Positions 53,731-64,000 of a stretch of DNA of 64,000 nt are shown piece after piece. The DNA is from Cannabis sativa (lineage: Eukaryota; Streptophyta; Magnoliopsida; Rosales; Cannabaceae). The DNA lies in the NCBI RefSeq assembly GCF_029168945.1, contig NC_083605.1:27169280-27233279 (forward strand). The letters are read 5' to 3'. The position numbers and the translations under genes are program-made. The notes beneath the pieces are model-generated. The model saw only the letters and a program-made list of their open reading frames with translations, made no database searches and had not been told where the DNA came from. Position 1 is the first letter of the stretch. Every line of letters begins with the position of its first letter.

Positions 53731-55812
53731 TGTAATGACCGCTCTAGTAATGTGGATTAGAAAAGGCAATTAGCACTAATTTTTATTATTTTATTATTTT
53801 ATTATTATTTGTGAATTAATTTTGAATGTGGACCCCAATATTTAGAAGTAAATATTAGAGTTATAATTTCTCAATTCTGGAGATTTTATTAAACTCTAGG
53901 GGTATTATTTAGCTTATATGTGAAATATGTTAATTTTGTAATTTTTGCTCGGCGACAACGGAAAATGCGATGGATGGCTAGATAATCACATGAGTAAGTT
54001 TAGAACCCTATTTTATAGTGGGGAATATTTTAGAGAAAATTAATTACCGGGTTTGAGCGGGTTATGGATTTTGACCATTTTACCCCTAGCTTTAGAAATA
54101 CCCTAGTTTTAAGTCTAAGGGCATTTTGGTCTTTTGTTTATGGATGAGTGAGGTGGCTGCCCAAGTAGTTGACACCTAGCACTTTGTTTTTCAGCAAGTT
54201 TTAATTAAGGGGAAAAATCATTTCATTTGAGGGAAAAATCAAAGAAAAAATCAAATTGAAGAGAACTCTCTCTTTCTTTCTCTTTTCTCTTTCGGCTGGG
54301 GCAGAAATCAAGGGGGAAGGGCTGTTAAATCTTGGAGTTTCCAGCAAAGGAAGCTTGGAAGATTCAGGTTGAGGTAAGCCCTAAAGAACCCTTCTTAGTT
54401 TTCAAGTTTTAAAGTTAGGTTGAATTGGTGATTTTGTAATTTAGGGGCTGTTAAGGTTTGATGTGTTTAGGATTCGAATTTTAGGGTTAGTTTGAGTTGA
54501 TTGAAGTTCCTAGCAGCTGATTTTATTGCTTGAGTATGGTTTTAAGCAAGCTTGAGTTTTGAAACTCAAGCTTTGAGCTTTAATGGCATAAATTGAATTA
54601 TTGGTTTGTTCTGTGATTTGTTGATTGGAAATGGATGTTTATACATTGTATAGGTATACTGGAGAGTTTGGTAAAGTTTGGGATTGATTTGAATCAAGGG
54701 GGATAAATTTTTGGTTCCCAGCAGTAGAACCGGAATTCCGGTTCTGGGTGGTCTGTACCAACCGGTCGACCGGTTGGTGACCCAGAACCGGGATGCCGGT
54801 TGGGAACCTGCCTACTCGTTGGGGGAATTTTCAGAACCCTAGTTTTGGCCAATTTTGAGATATTTAGGGTATTGCCATGAGGTTTATCGATAGGGAAACT
54901 TTTAGTTTCAAGTTTTAAGTCCCGGAAAGTGATTTAGCGAGTCACTCATCTGTATTACTATTATTGTGATTAGGGCATCCATCTAGCACGTGAATTCCGT
55001 TCAGGTCGGCCAGCACACTTGAATTCGGAAAACAGGTAAGAACTGTGTATAATGTATGATGTGATTATCTGAATGTGTGTATATGTGTTTATATATGCAT
55101 GCTTGAATTATGTTAAACACTACCAACACTTGTATGAATAAGTTATAGAGTGTATTGGTACAGTGATTGTTGTGATTATGAGTACGATACAGTGATACCA
55201 ACACAAGCCTGGATAATGCTAAGGTGTGTGGTACATCACTCAGTGTTACTCCGTGATCGGGATAAACCCTACCAACACTCGTACAGTGAGGTACGTTGTG
55301 TATGTGGTATAGTGGTTGTACCCTGGTATTGAACGTTCATACTCATCTGTTAAGCTCTTTAAATAGGTGTATGGACGCCTATTTACAGGTCGGAAATTAT
55401 ATGGTATGTTATATGCATTTCTTACTGAGTCTGTTGACTCACAGTTTCTGCTTCCATGTGTAGGTAAAGGAAAGGCGAAGGCTGAACAGGAATGAACCTG
55501 AGCTCGGGTGAGATTGTACATGTCAAGCGGCGCGACCTGGAGTGTTCGGTCTCGGGACATCTGGGTGTTGTATTTTGAAAGTCGCTGTGCGACCCAGAAC
55601 TTGTATATTTTGAATGTAAAGTTTAAACAGTAAATTTTCAAAAGTTTGAAATCGGGATCCCGGGATTTGTAAATATTATATTATTTTACAAAGTTTAATG
55701 TTTAAAGCAAAAATTTTAATTTGACACGTTTTGGAGAAATTTCTTTGATTAGCAAAGATTGCACAATAATTGAAAAAAACACTGTAGCGTGCCTTAGCAT
55801 TAGGGCGTTACA
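53731..55812 (+). repeat. 5' LTR of gypsy B
   Basis: 2082 bp. Contains a palindrome cluster (54727-54807, with ACCGGAATTCCGGT and ACCGGTCGACCGGT) and TGAGTCTGTTGACTCA at 55426-55441. Confidence 0.95.
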
Positions 55813-55816
55813 ATTT

Positions 55817-55828
55817 TGGTATCAGAGC
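55817..55828 (+). other. Primer-binding site of gypsy B
   Basis: TGGTATCAGAGC, complementary to initiator tRNA-Met, four nucleotides after the 5' LTR. Confidence 0.9.
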
Positions 55829-56095
55829 CGCCAGGTTTGTCTACCGAAGCTTGCTATGACATGTACAATCTTCATCAGACAAAGCTCGGTTCACGGTTCA
55901 GTAAGCCCGTACTTGTTTAGTATTTTAAATAAGTGTGATGTGAAAGCATGTTAGAAAGCATATTAGATTTAAATTAAATATATTTCTTTTAAAAAGAAAA
56001 GAAAGTGTGTTGCCTTTTAGTTATTGAGAGCGGTGTTAATTTTGATCGCTGTCTAACCTGCCTGGCTTATGGATTCGCAGGCTAAGTCCTATTAA

Positions 56096-59000
56096 ATGGA
56101 CGCCCCGCGAAATACAAGAAGTCAGGGTGGCATGGTTGAGACCGGAGGCGGTCAGAGGAATCCTCAAAATCCTCGTGGCCGTGGCCGTGGCAGAGCTCAG
56201 GGTGGTCGCCCTGTAAATCCACCTCAAGCTCCTCCTGATTGGGAGCAAAGATTTGCGAAGATGCAAGATAGAATCCGCCAGCAAGATGAAGAGATTCAGA
56301 GGTTGAGGCAGCAGGGTCCTCCTGCCGTGCCTCCTCAAGAAGTTCAGGCCGTTGCAGTTCCAGCGGTGCCAGCCGAGCAACCTGTTGTTGGCAACCGTAT
56401 GGAACCGTTGTACGAAAGATTTCGAAAACAGGCACCTCCAGTGTTTCTGGGAGGCCCTGATGTGATGAAGGCCGAGCAATGGCTTTCGATGATTGAGCGT
56501 ATTCTCAACTTCATGGGAGTGGTTGGAAATGACCGGGTGACCTGTGCCACTTTCCAGTTTCAGGAAGATGCCCTCGTGTGGTGGGAATTGATAACCCTCA
56601 CTCGGGACGTCACGCTGATGACCTGGGAAGAGTTTAGGGAGTTATTCAACTCCAAGTATTACAATGAAGCAGTCCGCAGTGCAAAGCGGAAAGAGTTCAC
56701 CGATCTAGTTCAGACTGAGGGTATGTCAGTCACTGAGTACACAACGAAGTTTGATCGGTTGGCTAAGTTGGCAGCAGGAATTGTGCCCACGGATTTCAGT
56801 AAGAAAGAAAAATACTTAGCGGGTTTGAGTGCAAAAATCCGACATGATCTGGTTATTACCACTACTGAAGCAACCACGTATGCAGATATGGTTGAGAAGG
56901 CTTTGAGAGCCGAGGGTGCAGTAAAATTTCTTCAGGAGCCCCGGGTGACTCCGAGTGTTGGTGGAACCCCCACTGTTCCTACTCCTGTTTATGGTAGGGA
57001 TGGTGGTGACTCCACCATTGAGCAGAAAAGAAAAGTTGTTCCAGCTTCTGGTGGCTCGGGGCAAAGCAAGCGGTTCCGTGGGAACCAAGGCAGAGGAGGA
57101 CGTCAGGGTTATTCTTATCCTGAGTGTCCAAGGTGCAAGAAACATCATCCGGGAGAGTGTAACCGGAAGACATGCTTCCTGTGTGGCATGGTGGGGCATT
57201 TCAAGAAAGATTGCCCCCAGGCAAAGAAAGAGGAGCCGAAAACTGAGGTGAAACCGGTTCCTGCTCGTGTGTTTGCCATTACCCAAGCTGATGCTGCAGC
57301 CAGTCCTTCTGTTGTGACAGGTCAGCTTCCCGTCAACAACTTGTTATTTACAGTATTATTTGACTCGGGAGCTACACGTTCATATGTGGCTACAAGGGTG
57401 ATTGATCTTTTGGGTAGGCCTTGTGATATTTTAGAAAGAGGGTTTGGAACCCTAATGCCTAGCGGGGAATTGGTTATCTCTAATAGGCGCATTAGGTCTA
57501 TGCCGATTAGGATCGAGGATAGGGAATTGAGTACTGACCTTATAGAATTGAAATTAACTGAGTTTGATATTATACTGGGAATGGATTTTCTATCCAAGTA
57601 TTCGGCCAGTATAGATTGTAGGCGTAAAATGGTGACTTTTCAGCCGGAAGGTGAAGATCCATTTGTTTATGTTGGATCGGTTCAGGGGTCTCGGATCCCG
57701 GTTATTTCTGTGTTGAGAGCTAGGGATTTACTATGCAATGGTTGTGTAGGATTTCTAGCGGTAGTATTTGACTCCAGCAGACCTGAAACATTTGGGCCTG
57801 AGGTAGTCCGGGTGGTGAAAGATTTTCTTGATGTGTTTCCCGAGGAATTGCCGGGATTGCCGCCACAGCGAGAGATTGATTTTGTAATTGATTTGGCACC
57901 TGGAGTCGAACCTGTTTCTAAAGCTCCATATAGGATGGCTCCAGCGGAACTCAAGGAGCTTAAGTTACAACTTCAGGGGATGCTTGATATTGGGTTTATT
58001 CGACCCAGTGTATCGCCCTGGGGAGCTCCGGTTCTTTTTGTGAAAAAGAAAGATGGTTCCCTCAGAATGTGTATTGATTATCGGGAACTAAACAAGCTGA
58101 CGATTAAGAACAAGTACCCGTTGCCTAGGATCGATGATCTGTTCGATCAGCTTCAGGGAAAGACAGTGTTTTCGAAGATTGATTTACGGTCTGGTTATCA
58201 TCAACTCAGAATTCGGGAGGAGGACATACCGAAGACTGCTTTTAGAACCAGATATGGGCACTATGAGTTTCTGGTAATGTCGTTCGGATTGACCAATGCT
58301 CCTGCAGCCTTTATGGATCTCATGAATAGGGTGTTCAAGGATTTCCTCGATAACTGCGTTATAGTGTTTATCGATGACATTCTTGTATACTCTCAGTCAG
58401 AAGAGGAGCACGAGCATCATCTTCGAATGGTGTTACAGCGACTTAGGGATCACAAGCTGTATGCCAAGTTCAAAAAGTGCGAATTCTGGTTGTCTGAGGT
58501 GTCCTTTCTGGGTCATATTGTTGGGAAAAATGGAATTATGGTTGATCCAAACAAGATAGAATCAGTGAAGAATTGGCCGAGGCCCAAGTCTGTGACAGAA
58601 ATTCGAAGTTTTCTCGGGTTAGCAGGGTATTATCGACGTTTCGTCGAAGGATTTTCTAAACTTTCTATGCCCCTAACCGAATTGACCAAGAAAAATCAGA
58701 GATTTGTGTGGTCAGATAAGTGTGAATCAAGCTTTCAGGAGCTGAAGCAGCGTTTAATAACAGCTCCGGTGTTAGCTTTGCCATCAGATCAAGAGAAATT
58801 TGTTGTGTATTGTGATGCATCCAGACAGGGTCTGGGATGCGTTCTGATGCAAGCTGACAGAGTCATAGCTTATGCCTCTCGTCAACTGAAGGATTATGAG
58901 CAGCGTTATCCAACTCATGATTTAGAGCTTGCTGCTGTGGTTTTTGCTTTAAAGATTTGGCGACATTATCTTTATGGTGAAAAGTGTGAGATTTATACGG

Positions 59001-60652
59001 ATCATAAAAGTCTTAAATACTTTTTCACCCAAAAAGATTTGAATATGAGGCAGAGAAGGTGGTTGGAGTTAGTTAAAGACTATGACTGTGAAATACTGTA
59101 TCACCCCGGGAAAGCCAATGTGGTGGCCGATGCTCTAAGCAGAAAAGGTCCCGGTCAAGTGTGTACTACGGTTATGATAGCTCCTCAACTAGCCTCAGAA
59201 ATGGTTAGTGCAGAAATTGAGTTCGTGGTCGGGAAATTGCATAATTTAACACTCCAATCTGATCTGTTGGAGAGAATCAGAAAGGCACAACTGGAAGATC
59301 CCGAGCTAGTTAAAGTTCGAGATGAAGTAGTGGCCGGTCGGCCTAGAGGTTTTTCAGTCTCGAGCGGTGGAATGTTGTTATATAAGGCTCGAGTCTGTGT
59401 TCCTTGTGTGAATGAGCTTAAGAAAGAAATACTGGATGAAGCTCACACCACTCCATATTCATTGCATCCGGGAACCACCAAGATGTATCAGGATTTGAAA
59501 CCCTACTTCTGGTGGTATGGGATGAAAAGAGATGTAGTGGACTATGTGTCCAAGTGTTTAACCTGCCAGCAGATTAAGGCTGAACATCAGAGACCGGCAG
59601 GGTTATTGCAACCTTTAATCCTTCCAGAATGGAAGTGGGAGGACATCACAATGGACTTTGTAACTGGGTTACCTAGAACTACAGGGATGTATGATTCTGT
59701 ATGGGTCATTGTGGATAGATTTACAAAGTCGGCTCACTTTCTACCAGTGAAAGTTACCTATTCAGTGGAACAGTATGCTGAATTGTATGTGAAGGAGATA
59801 GTTCGTCTCCATGGAGCCCCTAAATCTATTGTGTCAGATAGGGATCCAAAGTTCACATCGAAGTTTTGGGTGAGTCTTCAGAAGGCTATGGGTACCAAGT
59901 TAAAGTTTAGTACAGCCTTTCACCCTCAGACTGATGGTCAGTCAGAAAGAACTATCCAGATTTTGGAAGACCTACTGCGAGCCTGTGTCATGGACTTTGA
60001 GGGTTCATGGAGTAAGTATTTGCCTTTAATTGAGTTCTCCTACAACAACAGCTACCAAAGTACAATAGGGATGGCTCCCTATGAGATGTTATATGGTAGA
60101 AAATGTCGTTCTCCTATTCATTGGGACGAGACAGGAGAAAGGAAATACCTGGGTCCAGAATTAGTGCAAAGGACCAATGAAGCTATTGATAAGATCAAGG
60201 CTCGGATGCTTGCTTCTCAAAGCAGGCAGAAAAGTTATGCTGATCCGAAGCGCAGAGATGTCACATTTCAGGCAGGGGAACATGTTTTCCTGCGAGTTTC
60301 ACCCATGAAGGGTATTAGACGCTTCGGGAAGAAGGGTAAGTTAAGCCCTAGGTTCATTGGGCCATTTCAGATACTCGAGAAGGTCGGGCAGGTAGCGTAT
60401 CGGCTAGCCTTACCACCAGCATTATCAGCTGTTCATGACGTATTTCACATCTCTATGTTAAGGAAATACGTGTCAGACCCGACTCATGTCTTGAGTTATG
60501 AAGCCCTTGAACTACAACCAGACTTATCATATGAAGAGCAACCTGTTCAGATTCTGGATAGAAAAGAAAAAGTTCTTCGTAACAAGACTATTGCACTGGT
60601 TAAAGTGCTCTGGAGGAACAAAGAAAGGTGGAAGAAGCCACACAGGAATTAG
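56096..60652 (+). CDS. gypsy B gag-pol polyprotein (gag, protease, RT, RNase H, integrase)
   Basis: 1518 codons from an ATG in the same context as in element A ([12 protein letters not shown]). Gag has [20 protein letters not shown], and an intact zinc knuckle [14 protein letters not shown] lies near residue 360 (CX2CX4HX4C). Protease DSGATRSY is near 424. RT has [10 protein letters not shown] near 758. RNase H has [10 protein letters not shown] near 905. Integrase has [11 protein letters not shown] near 1123, [28 protein letters not shown] near 1247 and [10 protein letters not shown] near 1281. The frame ends just where the chromodomain should follow, because of an indel near 60620-60630. 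Expected roles are particle formation, reverse transcription and integration. Confidence 0.93.
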   Translation: MDAPRNTRSQGGMVETGGGQRNPQNPRGRGRGRAQGGRPVNPPQAPPDWEQRFAKMQDRIRQQDEEIQRLRQQGPPAVPPQEVQAVAVPAVPAEQPVVGNRMEPLYERFRKQAPPVFLGGPDVMKAEQWLSMIERILNFMGVVGNDRVTCATFQFQEDALVWWELITLTRDVTLMTWEEFRELFNSKYYNEAVRSAKRKEFTDLVQTEGMSVTEYTTKFDRLAKLAAGIVPTDFSKKEKYLAGLSAKIRHDLVITTTEATTYADMVEKALRAEGAVKFLQEPRVTPSVGGTPTVPTPVYGRDGGDSTIEQKRKVVPASGGSGQSKRFRGNQGRGGRQGYSYPECPRCKKHHPGECNRKTCFLCGMVGHFKKDCPQAKKEEPKTEVKPVPARVFAITQADAAASPSVVTGQLPVNNLLFTVLFDSGATRSYVATRVIDLLGRPCDILERGFGTLMPSGELVISNRRIRSMPIRIEDRELSTDLIELKLTEFDIILGMDFLSKYSASIDCRRKMVTFQPEGEDPFVYVGSVQGSRIPVISVLRARDLLCNGCVGFLAVVFDSSRPETFGPEVVRVVKDFLDVFPEELPGLPPQREIDFVIDLAPGVEPVSKAPYRMAPAELKELKLQLQGMLDIGFIRPSVSPWGAPVLFVKKKDGSLRMCIDYRELNKLTIKNKYPLPRIDDLFDQLQGKTVFSKIDLRSGYHQLRIREEDIPKTAFRTRYGHYEFLVMSFGLTNAPAAFMDLMNRVFKDFLDNCVIVFIDDILVYSQSEEEHEHHLRMVLQRLRDHKLYAKFKKCEFWLSEVSFLGHIVGKNGIMVDPNKIESVKNWPRPKSVTEIRSFLGLAGYYRRFVEGFSKLSMPLTELTKKNQRFVWSDKCESSFQELKQRLITAPVLALPSDQEKFVVYCDASRQGLGCVLMQADRVIAYASRQLKDYEQRYPTHDLELAAVVFALKIWRHYLYGEKCEIYTDHKSLKYFFTQKDLNMRQRRWLELVKDYDCEILYHPGKANVVADALSRKGPGQVCTTVMIAPQLASEMVSAEIEFVVGKLHNLTLQSDLLERIRKAQLEDPELVKVRDEVVAGRPRGFSVSSGGMLLYKARVCVPCVNELKKEILDEAHTTPYSLHPGTTKMYQDLKPYFWWYGMKRDVVDYVSKCLTCQQIKAEHQRPAGLLQPLILPEWKWEDITMDFVTGLPRTTGMYDSVWVIVDRFTKSAHFLPVKVTYSVEQYAELYVKEIVRLHGAPKSIVSDRDPKFTSKFWVSLQKAMGTKLKFSTAFHPQTDGQSERTIQILEDLLRACVMDFEGSWSKYLPLIEFSYNNSYQSTIGMAPYEMLYGRKCRSPIHWDETGERKYLGPELVQRTNEAIDKIKARMLASQSRQKSYADPKRRDVTFQAGEHVFLRVSPMKGIRRFGKKGKLSPRFIGPFQILEKVGQVAYRLALPPALSAVHDVFHISMLRKYVSDPTHVLSYEALELQPDLSYEEQPVQILDRKEKVLRNKTIALVKVLWRNKERWKKPHRN

Positions 60653-60716
60653 AAGTCGTATATGAGGACTCAACATCCAGAGCTATTCAGGTTAGATTTC
60701 GGGGACGAAATCCTAT
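60620..60716 (+). pseudogene. Degenerate chromodomain end of gypsy B pol
   Basis: Aligned with element A, the DNA still shows GGTGGAAGAAGCC and ATCCAGAGCTATTCAGG. There is one extra base before the first block and another between the two blocks. The conserved Trp codon of EEATWE is replaced by CAG. No single frame reads through, so the C-terminal targeting module is lost. Confidence 0.75.
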
Positions 60717-60717
60717 T

Positions 60718-60727
60718 AACGGGGGGA
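60718..60727 (+). other. Polypurine tract of gypsy B
   Basis: AACGGGGGGA, four nucleotides before the 3' LTR; the one pyrimidine is shown as read. Confidence 0.7.
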
Positions 60728-60731
60728 TAAT

Positions 60732-62816
60732 TGTAATGACCGCTCTAGTAATGTGGATTAGAAAAGGCAATTAGCACTAATTTTTATTATTTTATTATTT
60801 TATTATTATTTGTAAATTAATTTTGAATGTGGACCCCAATATTTAGAAATAAATATTAGAGTTATAATTTCTCAATTCTGGAGATTTTATTAAACTCTAG
60901 GGGTATTATTTAGCTTATATGTGAAATATGTTAATTTTGTAATTTTTGCTCGGCGACAACGGAAAATGCGATGGATGGCTAGATAATCACATGAGTAAGT
61001 TTAGAACCCTATTTTATAGTGGGGAATATTTTAGAGAAAATTAATTACCGGGTTTGAGCGGGGTTATGGATTTTGACCATTTTACCCCTAGCTTTAGAAA
61101 TACCCTAGTTTTAAGTCTAAGGGCATTTTGGTCTTTTGTTTATGGATGAGTGAGGTGGCTGCCCAAGTAGTTGACACCTAGCACTTTGTTTTTCAGCAAG
61201 TTTTAATTAAGGGGAAAAATCATTTCATTTGAGGGAAAAATCAAAGAAAAAATCAAATTGAAGAGAACTCTCTCTTTCTTTCTCTTTTCTCTTTCGGCTG
61301 GGGCAGAAATCAAGGGGGGAAGGGCTGTTAAATCTTAGAGTTTCCAGCAAAGGAAGCTTGGAAGATTCAGGTTGAGGTAAGCCCTAAAGAACCCTTCTTA
61401 GTTTTCAAGTTTTAAAGTTAGGTTGAATTGGTGATTTTGTAATTTAGGGGCTGTTAAGGTTTGATGTGTTTAGGATTCGAATTTTAGGGTTAGTTTGAGT
61501 TGATTGAAGTTCCTAGCAGCTGATTTTATTGCTTGAGTATGGTTTTAAGCAAGCTTGAGTTTTGAAACTCAAGCTTTGAGCTTTAATGGCATAAATTGAA
61601 TTATTGGTTTGTTCTGTGATTTGTTGATTGGAAATGGATGTTTATACATTGTATAGGTATACTGGAGAGTTTGGTAAAGTTTGGGATTGATTTGAATCAA
61701 GGGGGATAAATTTTTGGTTCCCAGCAGTAGAACCGGAATTCCGGTTCTGGGTGGTCTGTACCAACCGGTCGACCGGTTGGTGACCCAGAACCGGGATGCC
61801 GGTTGGGAACCGGTCTACCTGTTGGGGGAATTTTCAGAACCCTAGTTTTGGCCAATTTTGAGATATTTAGGGTATTGCCACGAGGTTTATCGATAGGGAA
61901 ACTTTTAGTTTCAAGTTTTAAGTCCCGGAAAGTGATTTAGCGAGTCACTCATCTGTATTACTACTATTGTGATTAGGGCATCCATCTAGCACGTGAATTC
62001 CGTTCAGGTCGGCCAGCACACTTGAATTCGGAAAACAGGTAAGAACTGTGTATAATGTATGATGTGATTATCTGAATGTGTGTATATGCGTTTATATATG
62101 CATGCTTGAATTATGTTAAACACTACCAACACTTGTATGAATAAGTTATAGAGTGTATTGGTACAGTGATTGTTGTGATTATGAGTACGATACAGTGATA
62201 CCAACACAAGCCTGGATAATGCTAAGGTGTGTGGTACATCACTCAGTGTTACTCCGTGATCGGGATAAACCCTACCAACACTCGTACAGTGAGGTACGTT
62301 GTGTATGTGGTATAGTGGTTGTACCCTGGTATTGAACGTTCATACTCATCTGTTAAGCTCTGTAAATAGGTGTATGGGCGCCTATTTACAGGTCGGAAAT
62401 TATATGGTATGTTATATGCATTTCTTACTGAGTCTGTTGACTCACAGTTTCTGCTTCCATGTGTAGGTAAAGGAAAGGCGAAGGCTGAACAGGAATGAAC
62501 CTGAGCTCGGGTGAGATTGTACATGTCAAGCGGCGCGACCTGGAGTGTTCGGTCTCGGGACATCTGGGTGTTGTATTTTGAAAGTCGCTGTGCGACCCAG
62601 AACTTGTATATTTTGAATGTAAAGTTTAAACAGTAAATTTTCAAAAGTTTGAAATCGGGATCCCGGGATTTGTAAATATTATATTATTTTACAAAGTTTA
62701 ATGTTTAAAGCAAAAATTTTAATTTGACACGTTTTTCGAGAAATTTCTTTGATTAGCAAAGATTGCACAATAATTGAAAAAAACACTGTAGCGTGCCTTA
62801 GCATTAGGGCGTTACA
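60732..62816 (+). repeat. 3' LTR of gypsy B
   Basis: 2085 bp. Nearly identical to the 5' LTR; the matching palindrome cluster lies at 61731-61811. Confidence 0.95.
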
Positions 62817-62821
62817 TGTTT

Positions 62822-63893
62822 ATTACTAATCTTCCCAAGCAGCTGATTCCAAAGCATGTAGGTTCTTTTGAAGTGAATAAGATAACTTCAAGAGACCTCT
62901 TAGATTTCAACCAACCTTAAATCAATGAATGCAAGCAACAAAATAACTTGGCCTTTTCCTTTAGATTCTTTCTTCAAAAACACATTAATATTATCTTGTA
63001 AATTTTTTCATATGTATAACTATATATACTCTTTTCGTAGCTTAGAAAAACAAAAATCTGTTGTGAACAGTACTTATTTCAGATCTATAACAAACACACA
63101 AAAGCACAACTGTATCTCCATTTTGATTTGCTTCAAATGATAATACTAAAAAAAATGATTAAAATTGAAAAGAAAAACAAAAGAAAAACAAACTATCGTG
63201 AAGAGAAGAGAGGGATTAGAGGGTGCACAGGAAGAAGCTCAAAAATAAAGATTAATACCTCTCCAACTATAATGAACCCCAACATGATTTCATCTTTCAA
63301 ATATGTACACACTGACATATTTTTATCAAATTATTATAATTAAATTCAATGGCTGTGGCATGACACAAATAGCAATATAAGAAAGAAAAGTAAATTAAGA
63401 TAGAAGAACCTGTCAAAGAATGAAAACTTTGAGAGTGAAATCTTAGAAATCTTCAAATGGTTGTGATGAATGATTTAGTTGAACAGAGTCTTTTGACAAT
63501 GGGTGTTTTGAAAGAGCTTGATTTACATTTATAAAGTAATAATATATATGTATATTTACATATTAATACACAAAAATCTAATACAAAAGACAAAAAAAAA
63601 CCCTTAAAGCATAAGTAAAATAATTAATATACCCTTCCCTCATTCAAAGACCCTTCAATAAATTTTGTAGTCTACTAAACTCTGTTGCAAATCTTGTAGT
63701 CTACCAAACTCTATTGCTACGAAGCCCGAACCCTCCATTAAAATCTATCATCTTGAAGCTCTTAACTCAATTAATTTTTTTTTTCCTTTTGCTGGAACTA
63801 TCATTAAAATGTTACTACTAAAAATCAAACCCAAAAAATATAAAGAGGCAACAACTACGACCAGTAGTGTAAAGGAAAGGAAATATTTAAATA
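62822..63893. other. Right flank of gypsy B, no recognised gene
   Basis: AT-rich. Around 62913-62985 it resembles 53207-53265 on the other side of gypsy B (CCTTAAATCAATGAATGCAA shared). Open frames at 62925 and 63128 are short and without motifs. Confidence 0.4.
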
Positions 63894-64000
63894 TCTATTC
63901 TATATAAAGTGTGCCTATATAACTGAATTCTTGCGTTTATGAGAAATTCATGGATAACTTTTTTTTAAAATAATTTTCTATTCAAAAATAATATATTTTT
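63894..64000 (+). mobile_element. Probable Helitron 5' end, cut by the window edge
   Basis: TCTATTCTATATAAAGTGTG and CCTATATAACTGAATTCTTG resemble the 5' end of the Helitron at 38286 (TCTTTATATATTAAAAGTGT, CTATCTAACGGCATTTCTTG). It is preceded by A. The 3' end lies outside the window. Confidence 0.4.

Larger units (their letters stand above)
53731..62816 (+). mobile_element. Ty3/gypsy chromovirus-type retrotransposon B (Del/Tekay-like), nearly intact
   Basis: 9086 bp, 2.08-kb LTRs (TGTAATGACC to GGGCGTTACA), target duplication TGTTT (53726-53730 and 62817-62821), tRNA-Met PBS and polypurine tract. A single 1518-codon gag-pol frame carries all enzyme domains; only the chromodomain end is broken. 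The two LTRs differ at roughly 15 positions, so this insertion is about as young as A or younger. The coding region is clearly homologous to A, but the LTRs share only short blocks. Confidence 0.95.

Noticed and set aside
63860..63870. AGTAGTG as the missing right end of the CACTA element
   Set aside because: Only about eight bases match and the 3-bp flanks (TTT and TAA) are not a duplication.
1..64000. CRISPR array, phage or bacterial operon
   Set aside because: Repeats here are LTRs, MITEs and microsatellites. The gene structure and elements are those of a plant nuclear genome.

Overview
This is nuclear DNA of a flowering plant, probably a eudicot. The evidence is one interrupted plant-type gene with GT-AG introns, a Cassandra element carrying 5S-derived sequence, Del/Tekay-like chromoviral Ty3/gypsy elements, Ty1/copia elements, an L1-type LINE, Helitron ends and several MITEs. 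The sequence alone does not fix the genus.

The only host gene I can support runs on the minus strand over almost two thirds of the window (40996 down to 213). Ten exons with canonical splice sites join into one uninterrupted 578-codon frame. It encodes an N-terminal domain resembling universal-stress/adenine-nucleotide-hydrolase folds, a CxxC linker and a protein kinase domain. It belongs to the plant family often annotated as 'inactive protein kinase SELMODRAFT_444075-like'. The coding sequence is 1737 nt and the locus 40.8 kb, because introns 2 (18.2 kb), 3 (13.1 kb), 4 (4.4 kb) and 9 (2.9 kb) are loaded with transposable elements.

Layout from left to right: exon 10 and intron 9 with a MITE (213-3190); clustered kinase exons 9 to 5 (3191-4588); intron 4 with a decayed copia, element G (4589-8961); exon 4; intron 3 (9213-22320) with a fold-back MITE, a CACTA-like remnant, an old Del/Tekay LTR split by a 2.2-kb repeat-rich insert, and copia F carrying a Cassandra element; exon 3; intron 2 (22419-40589). 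Intron 2 holds a three-deep nest: a 5'-truncated LINE (E), split by copia D, split in turn by gypsy A at 24781-34249. It also holds a Helitron, a second copy of the intron-9 MITE and an inverted MITE pair. Exons 2 and 1 follow.

Upstream of the gene (41000-64000) are a miniature-LTR-element fragment, a CACTA-type end split by a complete but coding-dead copia (C, 42277-52455), and a nearly intact gypsy (B, 53731-62816) with a single 1518-codon gag-pol frame. A probable Helitron 5' end lies at the right edge. Target-site duplications were found for A, B, C, D, F, Cassandra and the 2.2-kb insert, which sets the order of nesting. LTR pairs of A, B and C differ at few positions, so those insertions are recent. 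I found no CRISPR array, tRNA or genuine rRNA gene, and no convincing new biological system. The most notable items are the TE-stretched kinase gene and palindromic, partly co-varying structures in the gypsy LTRs.
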